A stretch of DNA of 16,419 bases, from positions 1-16,419 of the forward strand of contig JALQWJ010000003.1 in the NCBI GenBank assembly GCA_023258775.1. The letters are read 5' to 3'. The translations under genes and the position numbers were made by a program. Each line of letters opens with the position of its first letter. Position 1 is the first letter of the stretch. Below the pieces are notes generated by a model. The model did no database searches and had not been told where the DNA came from. It saw only the letters and a list, made by a program, of their open reading frames with translations. The stretch comes from Burkholderiaceae bacterium (GTDB lineage: Bacteria; Pseudomonadota; Gammaproteobacteria; Burkholderiales; Burkholderiaceae_E). Positions 15,421 through 16,419 of this stretch are shown in pieces.

Positions 15421-16233
15421 CTACAACAGCTGTTTAAATCGCAGCAGGTTTTCAGCGAAGGCATCGTGCAACGCCACCAGGCTCTGCCCTCTTAGCGCTG
15501 CCAGACAGGCCGCAATTGCGGGGAGTTCACTTGGCTCGTTAGGCCGATCAGCTTGATCAGTGAACCAGCTTGGTCGAATATCGGGCGCGTCAGTCTCGAG
15601 CAGCATGTTTCGAAGCGGTAAGGCTTGGGCAAGTCTGCGGATGCGTCGGGACCCTTCAAAGGTGAGTGATCCGCCAAACCCGAGCAACATCCCTTGCCCG
15701 ATCAGTGCCTGGGCTTGCTGCTCACTGCCGTTAAATGCGTGAATAATGCCGCGGCGTATATTGAAGCGACGAAGTGCCGAAAAAACCTGATCCGCCGCCC
15801 GACGGGCATGCACAATCACCGCAAGCTCATAGCGCCTGGCTAGTCGTAATTGCTGCTCAAAAAACCATTGCTGGCGTTCAATAGGCGGGTGACCTGGATA
15901 TAAATCCAAGCCGATCTCGCCAATAGCAAGCAATTTATGATCCGATCGATGCGTGAGAACCCAGGCCTCGAGTTGGTCGATATGCGATGTTTTAGCAGTC
16001 TTAACGTACAAGGGGTGAATACCCAAGGCATAGTGGACGCCGTCATTGCCTTGTGCGATGGCCAGTACGCGCTCGAAGGCACTTGTTGACACCGCGGGGA
16101 CGATCCACTGCCTGACACCGGCATCAATCGATCGCTTGATCAGCGCATCAAAATCCGCTTGAAGCTCGAATGCATCCAAGTGACAGTGGGTATCGCACCA
16201 ATTGAGACGATCAGCGCCAGGCTCAGACCTCAT
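15421..16233 (-). CDS. TatD family metal-dependent hydrolase (putative DNase)
   Basis: A 270-residue TIM-barrel metallohydrolase of the TatD family; characterised members are 3'-5' exonucleases or DNases. Metal ligands are all visible: H16 and H18 in DTHCHLD, E106 in GEIGLDLY, H141 in VIVHARRA, H164 in IIHAFNGS and D214 in LLETDAPDI. The length is normal. In Burkholderiales this gene commonly sits between lolD and comEC, as here; the reason is unknown, although a nuclease next to a DNA-uptake channel is suggestive. ATG 16233 is taken as the start, with GAGG about ten bases ahead. An overlapping out-of-frame ATG at 16249 yields only eight codons. The gene lies 45 bp after the lolD stop and 31 bp before comEC, so co-transcription is likely. 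Confidence 0.92.
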   Translation of the reverse strand: MRSEPGADRLNWCDTHCHLDAFELQADFDALIKRSIDAGVRQWIVPAVSTSAFERVLAIAQGNDGVHYALGIHPLYVKTAKTSHIDQLEAWVLTHRSDHKLLAIGEIGLDLYPGHPPIERQQWFFEQQLRLARRYELAVIVHARRAADQVFSALRRFNIRRGIIHAFNGSEQQAQALIGQGMLLGFGGSLTFEGSRRIRRLAQALPLRNMLLETDAPDIRPSWFTDQADRPNEPSELPAIAACLAALRGQSLVALHDAFAENLLRFKQLL

Positions 16234-16278
16234 GCTCTTTTAACCTCATGGCCGCATACCATCGACCTATCAATCAAA

Positions 16279-16419
16279 TTACTTTAACTTTCCATTTTCC
16301 AATACGACGAGCCGGTCACAGTCGCTTGCTAGCGACTGATCATGGGTCACAAGTAACAGGGCTGTCCCGGATTCGATCGCAAGTTCACGAAAAAGTTGAA
16401 AAACCTGAGCTGCGCTTTC
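16279..16419 (-). CDS. lolD: Lipoprotein-releasing system ATP-binding protein LolD, C-terminal end (partial)
   Basis: The last 46 codons of an ABC ATPase enter the window from the right and stop with TAA at 16279-16281. The visible sequence ends with an H-loop block LLVTHDQSLASDCDR followed by LVVLENGKL, typical of LolD. LolD drives the LolCE complex that extracts lipoproteins from the inner membrane for delivery to the outer membrane. The Walker and signature motifs lie outside the window, so the specific name rests on this C-terminal match and on the lolD-tatD-comEC order known from Burkholderiales. Other MacB/LolD-class ATPases cannot be fully excluded. Confidence 0.8.
   Translation of the reverse strand, partial: ESAAQVFQLFRELAIESGTALLLVTHDQSLASDCDRLVVLENGKLK

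Overview
The window is a compact chromosomal segment of a Gram-negative bacterium with roughly balanced base composition. It most resembles a betaproteobacterium, probably Burkholderiales. This is inferred from the lolD-tatD-comEC gene order at the right end, a complete AapJQMP-type general amino-acid ABC transporter, a PrpE closely matching the proteobacterial enzyme, and a type III pantothenate kinase (CoaX) at the left edge. I see no tRNA, rRNA, insertion sequence, phage gene or CRISPR array. Genes are dense and no gene-free stretch exceeds about 220 bases.

Left part (1-4920): the 3' half of coaX runs rightward and converges on a leftward four-gene operon. In transcription order this is aapJ (periplasmic binding protein), aapQ and aapM (permeases) and aapP (ATPase). 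A long hairpin lies between aapJ and aapQ, and a three-copy 38-bp tandem repeat separates coaX from aapP. Middle part (4920-8644): a leftward set of prpE (propionyl-CoA synthetase), a small GlcG/HbpS-like (DUF336) protein and a UMF1/Atg22-type MFS transporter. The last two are almost contiguous. Divergent from prpE is a secreted NlpC/P60 peptidase with a basic C-terminal tail (8837-9748). It converges on a lipoprotein-type patatin phospholipase (9875-10828) across a six-copy 20-bp tandem repeat.

Right part (10829-16419): a divergent 222-bp spacer leads to an orphan Fe(III)-type periplasmic binding protein (11051-12091). This converges, across a third short repeat cluster, on the leftward operon lolD(partial)-tatD-comEC-ridA. 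comEC and the RidA-family gene overlap by 8 bp.

The genes are ordinary nutrient uptake (amino acids, ferric iron), propionate activation, envelope maintenance and DNA uptake. The least explained material is intergenic: each of the three convergent gene junctions carries its own short tandem repeat with small inverted repeats, and the hexamer CGATCG seems strongly over-represented. No clearly new protein system was found.
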